A stretch of 64,000 bases of DNA from Phytomonas francai (lineage: Eukaryota; Euglenozoa; Kinetoplastea; Trypanosomatida; Trypanosomatidae). The notes beneath the pieces were generated by a model. That model worked only from the letters and a program-made list of their open reading frames with translations, was not told the origin of the DNA and did not search any database. The stretch is taken from NCBI GenBank assembly GCA_001766655.1, contig MJCC01000005.1, positions 711,233 to 775,232 on the forward strand. The letters are read 5' to 3'. Of this stretch, positions 37,421-47,193 are shown piece after piece (the stretch's first letter is position 1; every line of letters starts with the position of its first letter). A program made the position numbers and the translations under genes.

Positions 37421-40189
37421 TTAGGTTGCATTGTTGCACCGAGCAAAACTTAATTCATTGCATGTGACGCGCATGAGTGTTTGCCGGGTACCCTTAGCGC
37501 AGTGGCTACACCTCGAGACGTCTATAGGGCGGTTAAAGTTGAGGCATGCTTCACATTGCCACGAATACGCACGCGCTTTGTATTCCCACGGGGAGCTTGA
37601 TCGACCCTGTCTGCACGAAGTGCACTGTGAACACCAGCTATAGTTCCATGTGCCACAATTTTCAGAGTCCGACGAATGCTCCTTCAAGCATTGCCAGATG
37701 TGGTACGGCAGCTCAGCTTCCTCTACCTCTGGCCTAGGCCAACCACAGTTGGTGCAGTGGAAGCCAACAGAGAGTTGCGTCGCCCCTTTGCAATAACGAC
37801 AACGAAAAGGAATATATTCGTTCAGTCGTTGGAGAGTCCCACAGTGATAGAATTCTCCATCTAGCGAAATCGAATGCTGGTCAACCACAGAGCTGCAGAT
37901 CATGCAATGCCGCGGCAGGGAGGATGCAGAGAGTACCATGCGATCACGCGGGTGAACAGCTTTGCAGTGTTCACACATGTGAATTTGAAGCGAAAGGGCG
38001 CCGACAGTGATTGTGTCCCGCGTGATATTTTCGACAGCGCACTTCTTCTGACACGCGACGCAGGTGTACGATGGCGCGGGAAGAGCCCCTGGGCTCGTTT
38101 TCGTGCCGCCCGCCGAAGGGGCACCGGAGGAGCAGGGACCGCAGGCCACCCGGCATGGGTGGTTTGGGGCCCCGCAGCCACAGCTCCACGGCAAGAAGGG
38201 CACCGTAACGCAATGCGCCCTCCGCGCCGCACGGCAGCCCTGGCACGTCGACCACGTCGAGTAGTTGTACTCGTGGCAGGCGCCGCAGTGCCAGAGGTGG
38301 AGCGGACGCTCGTCGTGGGGAAGGAAGCAGGTGGGGCAGTAGAGGTCGTTCGCGCTGTGGTCAGAGCCGCAGCGCCGGCACGCGACGCGCCGGGACGCGT
38401 TGACGTTGTGTTGGTTACAGCGTCCGCAGTGCGGCGCGCTCGGCGCGAGGGTCTCGCCGCAGTGGTTGCACAGGACGTAACCGCCCCTGGCGGCCATGCC
38501 CTGCCGCGGGTTGACGGCACCACACTTGCACTTCTGGCAATGGCAGGGCGCGTGGTGGCGCTCCCCACACTGGCTACACGTCCACGAGATCTTGTTGGTG
38601 GAGCTCCGGAGGCAGCCGATGCAACGCTTGGAGGAGGCTGGCAATTCCACCCCGCAGCCGCACTGCCACCAAAACGGGGTGGCCTCGCCGATGGAAAACT
38701 TCTCCAACATCTTCTTAATAGTGGGGTTGTTTTCAAGAGTCACACCGGCAACTTTTCGATCTTTGAGCAGTTTTTGTGAGGTATCCTGTAGGAGAACCGC
38801 GTGTGGGCGCGCCTTTGAGCCGTGCGCGTTCCACAAATCACTTAGCAAGGCTCCCACGCCATCTAATATCCACAGGAAGCTAGCGTTACGCTGCTCTTTC
38901 AAAAATTCCAAGAATTTGTTAATTGTCGTCTCGACTGCGTCAAGTGGCTGTCTTGAAACGGCTGCGCCGACTAGCCTGACTACTTGCAGAAAGGCTCCCC
39001 GATCTACCTTCACGAGGTGGTGAGACTGCGTGCTGATGTGGTAAGCTTCGAGTGTGCGTCGCCAGTCATCACCAGCCGGTTCCAATGTTAGCGCCGCCTT
39101 AAGCAGCACCATCCAGATCGCCTGAAGGTCTTGTGGATTGCAACCGAACAGCCGCACCGCCTGCACCGCCACCTCCCGAAGTCGCTCCCAGCAATCCCAC
39201 GACGACAGAAATCCCACAGCTTCTTTATCAACCCCACAGTCCATTATCAACCCGATGAGACGGACGTAGAAGCTACGCGGAAGCTTTGTTTCAACTGCGG
39301 GAGCTTTTTTGAGGAGAATCATATAGCACTCGTAGAGCTCACGACCCTTTACTTTCTTTGTGTAAACGCGTGCCCATTTGTTCATTAACGGAGTCCATCG
39401 AACCGATACATAGTCGAAATGACCGTTTTTATCACCGATGTGAGGAAGGACACAGTTGCGAATCACGGCATTCATCGCATCAAACTGCAACGCTGAGAAG
39501 AAGTTGTCATTGTTTAAAAGGGATCCGAGAAGCAACGAAAAAAGAGACGCATCGAGGTGCCCCCCGTTTGCCATCACAGTGTGATCCACGATAAGCCCCA
39601 GTAATTCTGGCGAGGCCGGAATCGAGAGGAACGACGCTAAAACGTCTGTCGGTAAGGCACCCAGCTCGCTTAGCACGCTTGCCAAAGACTGTTTGTCGTC
39701 CTGCCGACTCATTGTCATGGAATTGATAAGTAGCGTTGCTATTTTGAGGTGAGCGCACTTGGCCTCGTTCGAAGCAGAGTATTTGGCGCTTGAAGGGTGT
39801 AGTGAGTCGAGCTGCCTAACGCCTTGTCCCCCGAAAAGCGATAAAATCAGAGAAACACAACGATGCCCAGCAAAAGACAAACCGCTGATTAACGCTGCCT
39901 CACGGCCCGTGAGGCTGGAGTCAAAACTGTGATAGAGGGTTGAAAAGATCAATGCATGAAACGACGAGAGAGTCAGCAAGGATGGATCCTTTGTGGCATT
40001 TAGCTTTAGCGCGCGAAATGGATGAAGAGAGAAGTCGGTGGAGACCCACTCAGAGTTGCTTAAGTGAGACGACAGATTCAACTCAGAAAGCTCCCTCTTA
40101 AGCAGAAACCTTCTCGTCTTTGGGTTTGACGATAACATCGCGCTACGATATATAAGGTGTTTAATCGGCTTTTCTTTGGGAAAACGCAT
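37421..40189 (-). CDS. helical-repeat protein with a large array of Cys-x2-Cys zinc fingers (RanBP2-type-like)
   Basis: A 922-residue protein. The first 500 residues are helical without recognised motifs. From about 505 to 905 runs a dense array of CxxC pairs spaced like RanBP2/zinc-ribbon fingers: WQCGCGVELPASSKRCIGC, WTCSQCGERHHAPCHCQKC, LWHCGACHEYNYSTWSTC, WSCGCGAPNHPC, and near the end WQCEACLNFNRPIDVSRC. Many begin with W-x-C, as RanBP2 fingers do, which bind RNA or ubiquitin. In kinetoplastids such proteins are often mitochondrial, but no clear presequence is present from the ATG at 40189 (MRFPKEKPIKHLIYR). RNA binding is inferred. The frame beyond 40189 begins with TTG. Confidence 0.8.
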   Translation of the reverse strand: MRFPKEKPIKHLIYRSAMLSSNPKTRRFLLKRELSELNLSSHLSNSEWVSTDFSLHPFRALKLNATKDPSLLTLSSFHALIFSTLYHSFDSSLTGREAALISGLSFAGHRCVSLILSLFGGQGVRQLDSLHPSSAKYSASNEAKCAHLKIATLLINSMTMSRQDDKQSLASVLSELGALPTDVLASFLSIPASPELLGLIVDHTVMANGGHLDASLFSLLLGSLLNNDNFFSALQFDAMNAVIRNCVLPHIGDKNGHFDYVSVRWTPLMNKWARVYTKKVKGRELYECYMILLKKAPAVETKLPRSFYVRLIGLIMDCGVDKEAVGFLSSWDCWERLREVAVQAVRLFGCNPQDLQAIWMVLLKAALTLEPAGDDWRRTLEAYHISTQSHHLVKVDRGAFLQVVRLVGAAVSRQPLDAVETTINKFLEFLKEQRNASFLWILDGVGALLSDLWNAHGSKARPHAVLLQDTSQKLLKDRKVAGVTLENNPTIKKMLEKFSIGEATPFWWQCGCGVELPASSKRCIGCLRSSTNKISWTCSQCGERHHAPCHCQKCKCGAVNPRQGMAARGGYVLCNHCGETLAPSAPHCGRCNQHNVNASRRVACRRCGSDHSANDLYCPTCFLPHDERPLHLWHCGACHEYNYSTWSTCQGCRAARRAHCVTVPFLPWSCGCGAPNHPCRVACGPCSSGAPSAGGTKTSPGALPAPSYTCVACQKKCAVENITRDTITVGALSLQIHMCEHCKAVHPRDRMVLSASSLPRHCMICSSVVDQHSISLDGEFYHCGTLQRLNEYIPFRCRYCKGATQLSVGFHCTNCGWPRPEVEEAELPYHIWQCLKEHSSDSENCGTWNYSWCSQCTSCRQGRSSSPWEYKARAYSWQCEACLNFNRPIDVSRCSHCAKGTRQTLMRVTCNELSFARCNNAT

Positions 40190-40453
40190 TTCGCCCCCCA
40201 AAAAACGACAACAACGGTATACGATTTCTCAGAACCTTGTCTGAGCCCTGCAACCCTTTAAAACTTGACAACAGACACAATCATAGACACAAGATGGAAA
40301 GCAAAAAGAACAGTGAGTAGAAATCGAAGTCGTATGTCGGAAGGGTATTGAATACGCAAGTATAAGAACACAGTTAAAAAGTTCTGAACTTCCACATGGC
40401 GTCTATCACTGCAATCGTATTTTAAAAGTTGCACTGTTCCATACATATATTTT

Positions 40454-42238
40454 TTATCTGAGCAAACAGGATGTGCGCGAAAGTCCAAATCGGGAGAGAT
40501 ACTGTTGTAGAAATTCACGCTCCTCGATTGTCAAACATTCCTCAAATTTCTGTTTTATCACGGCTTCTAAGGCAAGCAGTAAGAATCCATACGGTACGCG
40601 ATGCAGCTGATCTAACAAATATTCCAAATCTTCATAGTCTCCTATATTAGGTTGATTCACTTCACTCTGCCTACTCATAAGCTTTACCAACTGCTTAGAG
40701 ACCACCGCAGATTTATGGATCAGCTCCTTTCGGTGTGCTTCCAATTCGTCAAGCGGCTCGGAGGGGACAGCGGTCGAGCAGCCTGCAAGCTGCTCACACG
40801 AACCTTTCGTCTCCGTACTTTTCAACATATCTAACCAGCCATCAGCAGCTGTGATGACTGAGCATAGGCTCAAAACAACCTCCTGAATTTGCAAGACGTA
40901 GTTCCAATTCACGTTATCGTCGTCATCACCCTCGAACCACGCCGCCACGTGCTTCTCTGTGAAGGTCACGTATGTACCAATGGAGGATTCAACGAACTCC
41001 CTCACAATCCCGCCCCGCCACGCAGTATCAACGCAGAGAAGGGTGCTACACAGCCGACGCGTGATCGCGTCCACGCACCGCAAAAAATGCAGGGTATTTA
41101 AATAAAAAGGGCGTGACTCTATCCCAGGATTGAGAAAAGGACGCCGCCACAATGCGACGGCGCCGTGCTGTAAAGCCTTTTCAACCATGAGGCTACCTTT
41201 GTCTATATACAGACGCATGGCGCGGGTTTCAAGTACATACGCCGAGAGAAATTCTAGTGTTTGTGAATAAACGCTCCCTTTTGCCTGCTGTACAAAGTCT
41301 AGGAAGGAGCTGATCATGTGCACAATATAGTTGGAGGTGTCCGACAGAAAAGAGGCGGATGCTGGATTCCATTGGTAAGTTTCACTGAGTATGGCTACGG
41401 CTGTTAAACACAATCGCAGCTGCCCCAAGTCAACAAGGTCAACTCGGTTCTGCACTCCAGACAACGAAGCGGCGGATACCGCCCCGCTATTGTCTACTCT
41501 GCGTAGAAGCTCAAGGAGAAAGGTGAAGAAATGTTGCGGCTCGCCTCGCTGTGCGGTTTGAACCCCAGGGTGAAAGTGAAACACAAGCTCCTTTTCCAGC
41601 GGCTCGATGATTCCCTGCAGGTAAGGCGTAACGACCTCGCGAGCATTCTCCGAGACTTCGGCGGCGCGCCAGAGTTGCTCGTAGTCCAGACGATCGGCAG
41701 TGTCCCGCCCTGTTTTGTCCGGCGTGTAGTCAGCAACCACCCTTTCAAGCAAGCATGGGAGTAGCTCGAGGTAGGCCAACCAGAGGCCGTCTTCTGCCGA
41801 AAAAGAGCGGTTGTTCAGAATTTCCAGAAGAGTATGCAACACGTCTAGCATTGCAGATGACTTTTTCTTCCGACGATGGCCATTTCGCTTGGGAAACATA
41901 TGGGCTTTATGCTTCTTGGTTTGAAATGCCTTGGTCTGGGAGATGAGGTCTTTCAGTGTATCTTTTGTGGGGCTAGATGCGATGACCGCCTCCCAACTCT
42001 GCTTGAGCGCCTCAAATTCTCTGCCTTCCTCAGCACCAGCTTCCGCAGTGTCCATGCCATCCTGCTCCGAACCCGGATAGTATTCCACTTTTGTTGTTGC
42101 AGTGAGGCTTTTCTTTTCTGATTCAGCTAATTTGTACAGAACCTCAAAGGGTATGTCCGGATATGCTGTAATGTAATCCGTAATAAGTGCTAAAGTTGCA
42201 TTGCCTACCTCGTCAAGCTCTTCTATACTAATCTCCAT
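40454..42238 (-). CDS. RINT1/TIP20-like tethering protein (Dsl1/NRZ complex)
   Basis: A 594-residue, mostly helical protein. The best clue is LEKELVFHFHPGVQTAQRGE followed by PQHFFTFLLELL (about 224-256), close to the RINT1/TIP20 signature (a Phe-His-Phe, Thr, Pro-Glu and Phe motif). That family tethers Golgi-derived COPI vesicles to the ER. The protein is shorter than typical RINT1 and has a basic stretch KRNGHRRKKK near 118-127. The start is MEIS at 42238, after a pyrimidine-rich leader with AAG at 42257-42258; residues upstream in frame are leader. The family call is moderate, and it could be an unrelated helical protein. Confidence 0.6.
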   Translation of the reverse strand: MEISIEELDEVGNATLALITDYITAYPDIPFEVLYKLAESEKKSLTATTKVEYYPGSEQDGMDTAEAGAEEGREFEALKQSWEAVIASSPTKDTLKDLISQTKAFQTKKHKAHMFPKRNGHRRKKKSSAMLDVLHTLLEILNNRSFSAEDGLWLAYLELLPCLLERVVADYTPDKTGRDTADRLDYEQLWRAAEVSENAREVVTPYLQGIIEPLEKELVFHFHPGVQTAQRGEPQHFFTFLLELLRRVDNSGAVSAASLSGVQNRVDLVDLGQLRLCLTAVAILSETYQWNPASASFLSDTSNYIVHMISSFLDFVQQAKGSVYSQTLEFLSAYVLETRAMRLYIDKGSLMVEKALQHGAVALWRRPFLNPGIESRPFYLNTLHFLRCVDAITRRLCSTLLCVDTAWRGGIVREFVESSIGTYVTFTEKHVAAWFEGDDDDNVNWNYVLQIQEVVLSLCSVITAADGWLDMLKSTETKGSCEQLAGCSTAVPSEPLDELEAHRKELIHKSAVVSKQLVKLMSRQSEVNQPNIGDYEDLEYLLDQLHRVPYGFLLLALEAVIKQKFEECLTIEEREFLQQYLSRFGLSRTSCLLR

Positions 42239-42656
42239 TGAACTCAACAAGCGAAGCTTGGCATGGAATAATAGTGCCAAATATAGATTGGTAAAGGAAA
42301 ATGTGGAAGAAAATAGGAAATAGAGCAATTCACCTAAAAATCATTTTTTTAGGACACTTTGCATTGTGAAAATGCCCCAAGCACCGCCATTCCCTATGAT
42401 GAATTTATCTTCCTTGTCACAAACATCCCCAATGCTAGTTTAAACTACTATACTACAATGACCTAGTTTCATTTTTTCATTGTTACTTCGAAGTGAAGCA
42501 AGCTATAGCGAAAATGTACTGATGAATTTTACAACACATCACACCCTATTTTACCTGGAACTACTCAGAAATTCAAAACCTCAAGACCGCAAACGCACAC
42601 AGAGAAGGTGTGTGATAACAATTCAAAAGAGTCGCATCTACAACCTTTATGTTTGC
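42239..42656. other. intergenic spacer
   Basis: Leader of the RINT1-like gene, with a long pyrimidine tract on the minus strand and an AAG acceptor candidate at 42257-42258, plus AT-rich sequence without a gene. Confidence 0.5.
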
Positions 42657-42968
42657 TCAGTACGGGTTGTTGCGGTCTTCGTCATTGCGGCGGAAGCGGT
42701 AGGGCCTATAGTTGAGGTTATTTTCTATAAGAAACAAGTTACGATTTCTCTGTGGATACCAAAGCAAGAGTTGATAGAGTGGGCTCCACCACGGAACGTA
42801 CCAGGCACCTAACCGGCGCTGGAGAAAGTGATGCCATTTATCTACGACTTCGTCTTGGTCTGTGTATACGGTGAATGCCTTTAGGTTCGGCCGAAAGTGG
42901 TCAACTGGGTTTGACCAAAAGCTGTTCACTTCTGCCGCGTTGGCCTCATTGTTATTTTCTGTTGTCAT
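42657..42968 (-). CDS. small conserved-looking protein, 103 aa, possibly mitochondrial
   Basis: A short frame with coding character but no recognised family. After a polar start (MTTENNNEANAAEVN) comes SFWSNPVDHFRPNLKAFTVY, a helix WHHFLQRRLGAWYVPWWSPL rich in Trp, and a basic Tyr/Arg/Asn-rich C-terminus. Composition of this kind is common among small respiratory-complex or mitoribosome accessory subunits of trypanosomatids; that is only a guess. The ATG at 42968 is preferred; the frame continues upstream to 43022 without a better start. Confidence 0.6.
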   Translation of the reverse strand: MTTENNNEANAAEVNSFWSNPVDHFRPNLKAFTVYTDQDEVVDKWHHFLQRRLGAWYVPWWSPLYQLLLWYPQRNRNLFLIENNLNYRPYRFRRNDEDRNNPY

Positions 42969-43550
42969 GGATCTCACAGCCAAAAGTATATGAACAATAA
43001 CGATAGTGGAATAAAAAAACAAGGAAAAAAATAACTACAAATCGAACTTTTAACACTACCTTTTCTTATTTATCCGGTAAGTTGCAAAAGAAAATGTAGA
43101 AGAGATCGGAAAGCTTTTCTCTTTAAAAGGCGGAAACGGTTTCTTTGTGCAACATATTCGTCCCCTTAAAAAGGAAACATTAAATGTCTGAATAGTACAA
43201 CAACAATAAAAAAAAATTAGCTTTAGGATCAACAAAGTGGTTTATATCTTCGTAAAAATAAGAAACGGCATTCTTTTTTTCACTTTCGAGATAGTGTAGA
43301 AAATGTGCAATGCATCATATGCTCATCGCTTTTTAAAAGTAGTAGAATTCAAAGAGAAGAGCGTATCAATTCTTCATTTTATAGGTGGACGGATGCCTGC
43401 AACACGAATTAGGTATACGTGTAAACAGAATGAGCATGCACATTTTTTTTAAAGGGAATCATATTTCAAGCACTAGTTTGGTTATTCTCGCTTTGTGCTT
43501 TTTCCTGTACCACTGAGGGGGATGCAACGAGACCACCACGGCGCTCATCT
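42969..43550. other. intergenic spacer
   Basis: AT-rich with several A/T runs; a long pyrimidine tract on the minus strand lies 30-70 bases before the 103-aa ORF. No other gene. Confidence 0.5.
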
Positions 43551-44567
43551 CTATTTGTAGTTATTAGTCTGTAAGGGTGTGGATGGGAAGGTTGCGTTTG
43601 TTCCCCCATACCCCATTATAGGACTGCTGTACCCCTGCTGACCATTATCACTATGATTCACTTGCGCAACCGTCTGGGCGCTGCTTGGTGTCGCGGACGA
43701 CATGACATCCTCGCTGAGGCCGTAGAGGATGCCATTGCTCGCGGCGGGGGTGACGCCGCCGAGGTTATCCCGCAAAATCTTGAAATAGCAATGCCCCGTC
43801 AGCAGACAGTCGCTCCCGGCCTGATGGGTGGTACCAAATCGGCGTAATTTCAACGCCTCCGCGAGTGAATCAAGGCCAATCGAGTGAGACAGCTCCATGG
43901 AACGAAGAAGATACTTGATGTCGAACACGCTTGGGAATAGTGCATGGAAGATTTGAAGAAAATCTTCCTCCTTCTCAGGAAGATCTTTGTTGCACACAAT
44001 CTTGGTCAAATAGCCAAAATCGTAGACAGCATGGAAGGCAATCCAACGGATGTCCGGGTTGAGGATAAGACCACTAGATATCAGAAGCTCAGCGAAGTGC
44101 GTCACTTCGATGCCGTACGCAGTGAAGTAATCAAAATTAATGCCACCTTGCCGCAGGAGCTCTATACTATCCTGTGCGTATACGTCTTCGCTGAGACTGA
44201 ATCGAAAATTGAACTGCCATGTAGAGCAGTGCTCGGGGACCTCACCCTTGCTGTTGAGAAGCGTGATGCCTAACTGGATTATTTTAAGCAAATTCACGTT
44301 GCATCGCAGAGTCTGGTAGTAAAATTCGTGCGTCGTTTTGAAACTACCCACGGGCTTTGCTACTACGCCTGGAAACTCTGTATCCATGGAAACAAAGGGG
44401 TAATCCTTAATGAGTGAGCGAATAACAGCGAACTCCTTCTCGAGATTATCAGCCCACACATCCTTGATCATCGGCGATTTGCTAAGAGATGGTAATCTGT
44501 TCTCCTGGTTGGTGGCGGAAAGCCACAGCGAAGAGGCACTCGCCAAGGACTTATTTATCCCGAACAT
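43551..44567 (-). CDS. CAF1: CAF1 (POP2) deadenylase of the CCR4-NOT complex
   Basis: A 338-residue DEDD-type 3'-5' exoribonuclease that shortens mRNA poly(A) tails. Catalytic residues are all present: Asp62/Glu64 (VSMDTEFPG), Asp183 (FHAVYDFGYL) and Asp253 with His249 (THQAGSDCLLT). CAF1 landmarks NLLKIIQLGITL, WQFNFRF and DSIELLRQGGINFDY are clear. The C-terminal 70 residues are a polar Ser/Gln/Thr-rich tail. The ATG at 44567 adds about 33 residues before MIKDVW; starting at that Met (44471) is an alternative. In trypanosomes CAF1 does most deadenylation. Other mRNA decay enzymes (ALPH1-like, RRP45) lie nearby. Confidence 0.95.
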   Translation of the reverse strand: MFGINKSLASASSLWLSATNQENRLPSLSKSPMIKDVWADNLEKEFAVIRSLIKDYPFVSMDTEFPGVVAKPVGSFKTTHEFYYQTLRCNVNLLKIIQLGITLLNSKGEVPEHCSTWQFNFRFSLSEDVYAQDSIELLRQGGINFDYFTAYGIEVTHFAELLISSGLILNPDIRWIAFHAVYDFGYLTKIVCNKDLPEKEEDFLQIFHALFPSVFDIKYLLRSMELSHSIGLDSLAEALKLRRFGTTHQAGSDCLLTGHCYFKILRDNLGGVTPAASNGILYGLSEDVMSSATPSSAQTVAQVNHSDNGQQGYSSPIMGYGGTNATFPSTPLQTNNYK

Positions 44568-45138
44568 TGACGCGGCGTTAAGCTTAACCGATATCGAGCA
44601 AACTGATATGAGACAAGTGGTTATACCTGGGAGCAGCTTCCCACTTACTTTCAACCTTCTTGCCTGTAAATTGGTACTTTATTTGCCTTCAATAATCTAA
44701 ATATCTATAATAAATAATAATACTAAAATGATATCGATATCATGCTTTGTTTTGTGGGGAAAATAAAGTTCATTTGCCGAAGAGATACAAAGAGAATACG
44801 TATTTATTACATATTTAATTGAATGATTAAAATTAGCATACTCATAAACCCCCAGGTAGCCAAGTACAATGAGACGAAGTATTAAAAAAATTTTAATTCA
44901 ACAAAAAGCGGCAAATGGGCTTTATTATTATTTATTATATGGGTGTTCTGGACTAACATTATTACCCAATTTTACTCGCGAAAAATGTACTTTAAATTGG
45001 AGTGTAGCATTAAACCTTATAAATTGGCAACATAGGAAACCTTAAAAAAAAAAAATAAGAATTCATGAGACCACTGCCCATTCAGAAGTGAAGTATGCAT
45101 CAATCTACCTGAACAAAGGTCAATGCAATCACTACTGA
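44568..45138. other. intergenic spacer
   Basis: AT-rich with no gene; CTTGTCTCATATCAG on the minus strand about 50 bases before the CAF1 ATG is a candidate splice acceptor. Confidence 0.5.
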
Positions 45139-47193
45139 TTAAGAGCGCCGAGGTTTGAAAACTTCAATCTCTACAGAACGCGAAGTGACGATTGGATGGG
45201 ACCTACCATCCCGTATGCAGGCCTCTTTTTTGATATTGCTAGGTTCTCCTATGTGAGCCGACATAACACCTAACGACGTTGCAGCTATATTGTGTGCCCA
45301 TTCCGAGTAAGATGAGATGACATTAATCGCTTCAGCTATGGTTTCCTCCAGCTTCCGCGTCTCGGCTGTCGATTCGGCATCGGATGTCTGTGGCCGCGTC
45401 TCAGAGCGATAACAGCTGCCGTAAACATGTCGCATCCCCATGTCGGCTACGCAGAACAGAATACTGACTGCACCCAAGGCACCCATCGCTAGAGACGAGA
45501 GCGCAGTCTCACACACTGTTGCGAGATACCGCTTCTTCTCAATGGAGGAATGAATGTTAAATGAGAAGAATACGGCTGCAGCATGCATCAGTTCCGGCGC
45601 GTGCTGGAGGTTACCTCGGTATAAGTTTGCCTTGCGTGCTAGGATCACGGCAATGCTCAGAGCAAGTGGTGCATCTGCGTGGTGGAAGGCCTTAAATACT
45701 GTAAAGGGATGAACCGACTCAGCCGTGGCCAAGTAACGAACAAGAGCAGTAGAATAGCTAACATGCAATGTTTTGCTACCTTGCCGCTCAGAGCATCGAT
45801 TGGCCAGTGCATCAAGCACCTTGTGGTAGTACATCGAGGATTCCGCATCCTTGACTATGTATGTGAAATCCCTTATCACGTGTTTCGGCGCTGTCCCCTC
45901 TTCATTGACCCTATCGCTACCTTCAAGCCACCCCACAAGTGTGCTCACATCTTGAGGCTCCACAGAGCTTTCTGGTAGGGACGACTTCTGTTGCTGAACC
46001 CAGTCGAGAAAGCTGTTGCCGACTCGGGGAACAGGATCCCCGTCAGTGTTTGTAGGTGTGGAAGACACAGCGTAAATGGTACAGCCCGCCAAGACGTAAA
46101 TGATGCTGCCGCACGTCGCTGCCATCACCTTGGTAGATACCCTACTGCCGGGCAGTAGCTCCTCTTTCAGTGCGGGATTGCTCACATGGCACAGCGAAAC
46201 ACACGGCCCCGTTGTTCTATCCACACTCCATACTTCCCCGTTATCAGTGCAGCACAAATCATCCGCGGCTCGTAGGGCGCGCTTCGTCGCGGCATTCATA
46301 AAGCCCACACGCTGACTGTTCCAGCCCGTTGGGGTCAAATCGGCGAGCCCTCCGTCAAGGCGCAGCGAGAGCACGGTGGTCGTGGTACCGTCATCCCCGC
46401 TGTGTTGCCGCACGAGCCCCAAGAGCTCCTTCTTTTCCCAGTTGACGGACCAACCAAGAAGCTCACAGGACGGCGGAAGCGGTACGCCATCCTGGGGCAA
46501 CTTAAGATCCTCTAGCACCACTACCCTACCATCGATGGCGAAACAGCACACCCACACATCGTATTCTTCACTAGTCTGCACTACCACAAACTTTTTGGGT
46601 TCAACCAGGACACTCACCCCGGCCACAGCAATCTTGGTGTCGACATTGCCCTGTTTAAATGCAAGAGTCACCGCCGGCCCCGCTTTTCTCAACATTGCAG
46701 GTGGCCTGTTATCACTAGAACCTGCAGCGGAACTAACTAAGTCGTGATTGAGACAGTAGAAGATAACTTCGTGCCGTGTGATAACGGCCAGAATGGTGTG
46801 ATAAAGTACCTGTATATCCTCAATGGGCTCTAGAGGTTGGTCTTCCAACGCAAGGGGTACCGCGAGCGCAGAGGAATTCATTAAGAGAAATACACCGCCA
46901 CACAGGTTTGGCAACGTGGGACCCCCTTTATCGCCAGTCTCAACAGCCTCAGATACCATGTACTTATTATCATTTGTAGTGTAAATAGCAGCTGCTTGCC
47001 CAGCGCTAAGCCCCTGAGGAATCCAAAGCGCATATGCATTGGCTTCTGCCGGCATTATGCAGCGGCAAAGCTCCTCACCTTGGTGTGGGTTTATTACATA
47101 GGCAGATTTAGGACCGCAGGCCGCCACAACTCCATTGTCGAGCGGAACTAAACGAGAGCAGTTCGTTGCCCGGAGTTTCCACTGCGATACCAT
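45139..47193 (-). CDS. beta-propeller-like protein of unknown function
   Basis: A 684-residue protein. The first 400 residues have regular hydrophobic strand patterns like degenerate WD repeats (LVPLDNGVVAACGPKSAYVI, IQVLYHTILAVITRHEVIFY, DVWVCCFAIDGRVVVLEDL, VMAATCGSIIYVLAGCTIYA). The C-terminal third is helical (HPFTVFKAFHHADAPLALSI, ALSSLAMGALGAVSILF). Propeller followed by helices occurs in nucleolar NOL11/UTP-type and in coat or nucleoporin proteins; I cannot choose. The start is MVSQWKLR at 47193; the frame above begins with GTG. Confidence 0.75.
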   Translation of the reverse strand: MVSQWKLRATNCSRLVPLDNGVVAACGPKSAYVINPHQGEELCRCIMPAEANAYALWIPQGLSAGQAAAIYTTNDNKYMVSEAVETGDKGGPTLPNLCGGVFLLMNSSALAVPLALEDQPLEPIEDIQVLYHTILAVITRHEVIFYCLNHDLVSSAAGSSDNRPPAMLRKAGPAVTLAFKQGNVDTKIAVAGVSVLVEPKKFVVVQTSEEYDVWVCCFAIDGRVVVLEDLKLPQDGVPLPPSCELLGWSVNWEKKELLGLVRQHSGDDGTTTTVLSLRLDGGLADLTPTGWNSQRVGFMNAATKRALRAADDLCCTDNGEVWSVDRTTGPCVSLCHVSNPALKEELLPGSRVSTKVMAATCGSIIYVLAGCTIYAVSSTPTNTDGDPVPRVGNSFLDWVQQQKSSLPESSVEPQDVSTLVGWLEGSDRVNEEGTAPKHVIRDFTYIVKDAESSMYYHKVLDALANRCSERQGSKTLHVSYSTALVRYLATAESVHPFTVFKAFHHADAPLALSIAVILARKANLYRGNLQHAPELMHAAAVFFSFNIHSSIEKKRYLATVCETALSSLAMGALGAVSILFCVADMGMRHVYGSCYRSETRPQTSDAESTAETRKLEETIAEAINVISSYSEWAHNIAATSLGVMSAHIGEPSNIKKEACIRDGRSHPIVTSRSVEIEVFKPRRS

